This document shows positions 62,740 through 64,000 of a stretch of 64,000 nucleotides of DNA, piece after piece. Below the pieces are notes generated by a model that was given only the letters and a program-made list of their open reading frames with translations, ran no database searches and was not told the DNA's origin. Position 1 is the first letter of the stretch, and every line of letters begins with the position of its first letter. The DNA comes from Dendrophyllia cribrosa (lineage: Eukaryota; Cnidaria; Anthozoa; Scleractinia; Dendrophylliidae): assembly GCA_024195265.1 (NCBI GenBank), contig JAJLRJ010000010.1, positions 11,570,154 through 11,634,153 on the forward strand. The letters are read 5' to 3'. Made by a program: the position numbers and the translations under genes.

Positions 62740-63336
62740 TTTTTCGATATAGCCGACAGTCATTCACTCGGTGAAATTGCCTTAAAAAGCGGCGTGAAAG
62801 GATTGACTAATCTTGGCCGTATTGGATTATCCAAAGCGGTTAAATCAGATTTTGCCAAACAAAAAATTAAAGGTGCGGTGAATAAATATCTTGATCAAGC
62901 ATTGGACGCATTTGCAAGTGACATTTCAAAGAAATTAGATCCCTTATCCGGCCGTGGGATCGATGCTCATGCTTTGATAGGAAAACTTCCCAGACCGAAA
63001 AAAGGATTCACTCTCCCCGGACATAACTATACCGGCCCGTATAACCCATTGGAAAAGAAAGTCAGATTTGACGATACTGGAAAGATTCTGGAAATCTGGC
63101 AACAACCAACTGGAAAAACAGATGCAGTTTCTATGCAACACGATGTGGATTATTCAATCTGCGCAAAACAAACAGATCCACGCAAATGTAAAAATGAAGC
63201 AGACAGGAGAATGGTTGCCGCATTGGATGCTATTCCCTGGAAAGATAGACAATGGGGACATGCTTTGGCAAGAAACACAATCAACGCAAAACAAAAACTT
63301 GGTCTCGGTCTCCCAAAAAACGGGAAAAGATTTTGA
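62713..63336 (+). CDS. Parvovirus-type phospholipase A2
   Basis: The frame has no ATG in its N-terminal part. It is open from 62677, and 62713 is where a -1 shift from the upstream ORF would enter. The enzyme part has the Ca-binding loop 'LPGHNYTGPYNPLE' and the catalytic 'QHDVDYSIC' (His-Asp dyad). This is the form of the phospholipase in parvovirus VP1, used to breach endosomal membrane during entry. Secreted phospholipases have a different Cys framework. An N-terminal helical region ('GLTNLGRIGLSKAVKSDF') precedes it. Adintovirus-type elements are known to carry such genes. Its 3' end overlaps the integrase start in another frame. Confidence 0.75.
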   Translation, partial: LSLPSQGGGFFDIADSHSLGEIALKSGVKGLTNLGRIGLSKAVKSDFAKQKIKGAVNKYLDQALDAFASDISKKLDPLSGRGIDAHALIGKLPRPKKGFTLPGHNYTGPYNPLEKKVRFDDTGKILEIWQQPTGKTDAVSMQHDVDYSICAKQTDPRKCKNEADRRMVAALDAIPWKDRQWGHALARNTINAKQKLGLGLPKNGKRF

Positions 63337-64000
63337 GTGAAGGCTGGACTCAAAATCTAGCAAATGAACTTCACCAGCCAGTAAGGAGAAGATTTCCAAA
63401 GAGAAGAGTTATTGCATATGGCGTTGACAACATCTGGGCAGCTGATCTGGTTGAGATGGGAAAATTTTCAAAGTGGAACAAAGGAATAAGATATCTCCTG
63501 ATGGTGATCGATGTTTTCTCAAAGTTCGGTTTCATTCGCCCCTTGAAAGACAAGCGAGGGCAATCAGTCGCCGATGCTTTCCGATCCATATTTGCGAAGC
63601 GAAAACCGAAGATGCTTTGGACTGATAAAGGAAGTGAATTTTTCAATGGAACAATGAAAGATCTCCTTGACTTGAATAGGATAAAATTGTATACCACAGA
63701 AAATGAAGAAAAATCATCGGTTGCCGAGCGCTGGAACAAGACGATGAAGGAGAAACTCTTTAAGATGTTTTCTGCTAACAATAATACAATATACTGGGAC
63801 CAACTGGGCAGGTTAGTGGATCAATATAATCATCGTTTTCATTCGAGCATTCGGATGAGCCCCGCAGAGGCGAGCAAACAGAAAAATGAGAGGCAGGTGT
63901 TCGCTAATTTATATGGAGACCTAATTTATGCTAAACGCAACCCGGCAAAATTCAAGGTTGGCGACAGAGTTAGAATATCAAAATATAAGCGAAAGATATT
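63252..64000 (+). CDS. INT: Retrovirus-like integrase (rve, DDE), cut by window end
   Basis: Inserts the element into host DNA. The frame is open from ATG 63252 (overlapping the phospholipase gene by 85 bp) to the window edge. The N-terminal 'WTQNLANELHQPVRRRFPKR' is typical of Polinton integrases. The DDE catalytic residues are D in 'WAADLVEM', D in 'LWTDKGSEF' and E in 'SSVAERWNKT', with the second D and E about 35 apart. 'RFHSSIRMSPAEA' and the C-terminal SH3-like 'FKVGDRVRISKYKRKI' follow. The start codon is tentative. The rest of the C-terminus, perhaps a chromodomain, and the right terminal repeat lie outside. Confidence 0.9.
   Translation, partial: MGTCFGKKHNQRKTKTWSRSPKKREKILSEGWTQNLANELHQPVRRRFPKRRVIAYGVDNIWAADLVEMGKFSKWNKGIRYLLMVIDVFSKFGFIRPLKDKRGQSVADAFRSIFAKRKPKMLWTDKGSEFFNGTMKDLLDLNRIKLYTTENEEKSSVAERWNKTMKEKLFKMFSANNNTIYWDQLGRLVDQYNHRFHSSIRMSPAEASKQKNERQVFANLYGDLIYAKRNPAKFKVGDRVRISKYKRKI

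Larger units (their letters stand above)
46795..64000. mobile_element. Polinton/Maverick (adintovirus-like) element, right end outside window
   Basis: A block of intronless, closely packed genes encodes the hallmark set: protein-primed PolB, rve integrase, A32/FtsK-type ATPase, adenain-type protease, double-jelly-roll major capsid protein and minor capsid protein. Accessory genes include a parvovirus-type phospholipase A2 and PX-like basic proteins, as in adintoviruses. PolB sits near the left end and integrase near the right edge of the window, so the element probably extends only a little beyond 64000. The usual size of 15-20 kb fits. A 55-bp inverted repeat marks the left end. Several ORFs are broken, so this is an endogenous, partly decayed copy. 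It lies outside the receptor gene. Confidence 0.88.

Overview
The window looks like nuclear DNA of a cnidarian, most likely an anthozoan such as a coral or anemone. This is an inference. It rests on AT-rich sequence, small phase-1 immunoglobulin (Ig) exons in long introns, a dense load of short hairpin-type DNA transposons, and an integrated Polinton/adintovirus-type element. No rRNA, CRISPR or prokaryotic operon is present.

Region 1 (about 1.2-40.0 kb, + strand) is the 3' part of one intron-rich gene for a single-pass surface receptor. I reconstruct 17 exons whose splice phases are mutually compatible. They comprise eight Ig-domain exons in two alternating types, a Thr/Ser/Pro linker, a three-exon SEA-like domain with a possible self-cleavage site, a juxtamembrane exon, a transmembrane exon, and three cytoplasmic exons. 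The tail has a Lys/Glu-rich stretch and five Tyr-Ala-x-(Val/Leu/Ile) motifs resembling immunoreceptor inhibitory motifs. The 5' exons (signal peptide, further Ig domains) lie left of the window. One Ig exon (15.9 kb) carries a 1-nt deletion relative to its paralogue. The introns hold at least a dozen inverted-repeat elements, several nested, and a PIF1-type helicase remnant.

Region 2 (about 40.0-46.8 kb) has no convincing host gene. It holds foldback elements, a tRNA-derived (SINE-like) sequence and short tandem repeats.

Region 3 (about 46.8-64.0 kb) is an almost complete Polinton/Maverick (adintovirus-like) element whose right end is cut by the window. A perfect 55-bp inverted repeat marks the left side. 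Gene order is: protein-primed DNA polymerase B (-); a helix-turn-helix protein with a frameshift; a small broken ORF; an SSB-like acidic-tailed protein; another small broken ORF; a palindrome-rich repeat block; a second helix-turn-helix protein (+); then on the - strand a two-TM protein, a tail-fibre-like spike and the packaging ATPase; then on the + strand a PPxY coiled-coil protein, minor capsid (penton), basic core-like protein, major capsid protein, PX-like basic protein, adenain-type protease, a DUF5679-like zinc ribbon overlapping a parvovirus-type phospholipase A2, and an rve integrase. Together these cover integration, replication, packaging, capsid assembly, maturation, attachment and membrane penetration.

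The most interesting signal is at about 62.7 kb, between the zinc-ribbon ORF and the phospholipase. A G GGA AAC heptamer in the correct frame is followed at once by a stop codon, a 7-nt spacer and an 8-bp GC-rich hairpin, and the -1 frame leads into the phospholipase. It has the form of a -1 programmed ribosomal frameshift signal. Other breaks (two early stops, two homopolymer frameshifts, a protease without ATG) suggest that this copy is partly decayed, so the frameshift reading needs comparison with other copies.
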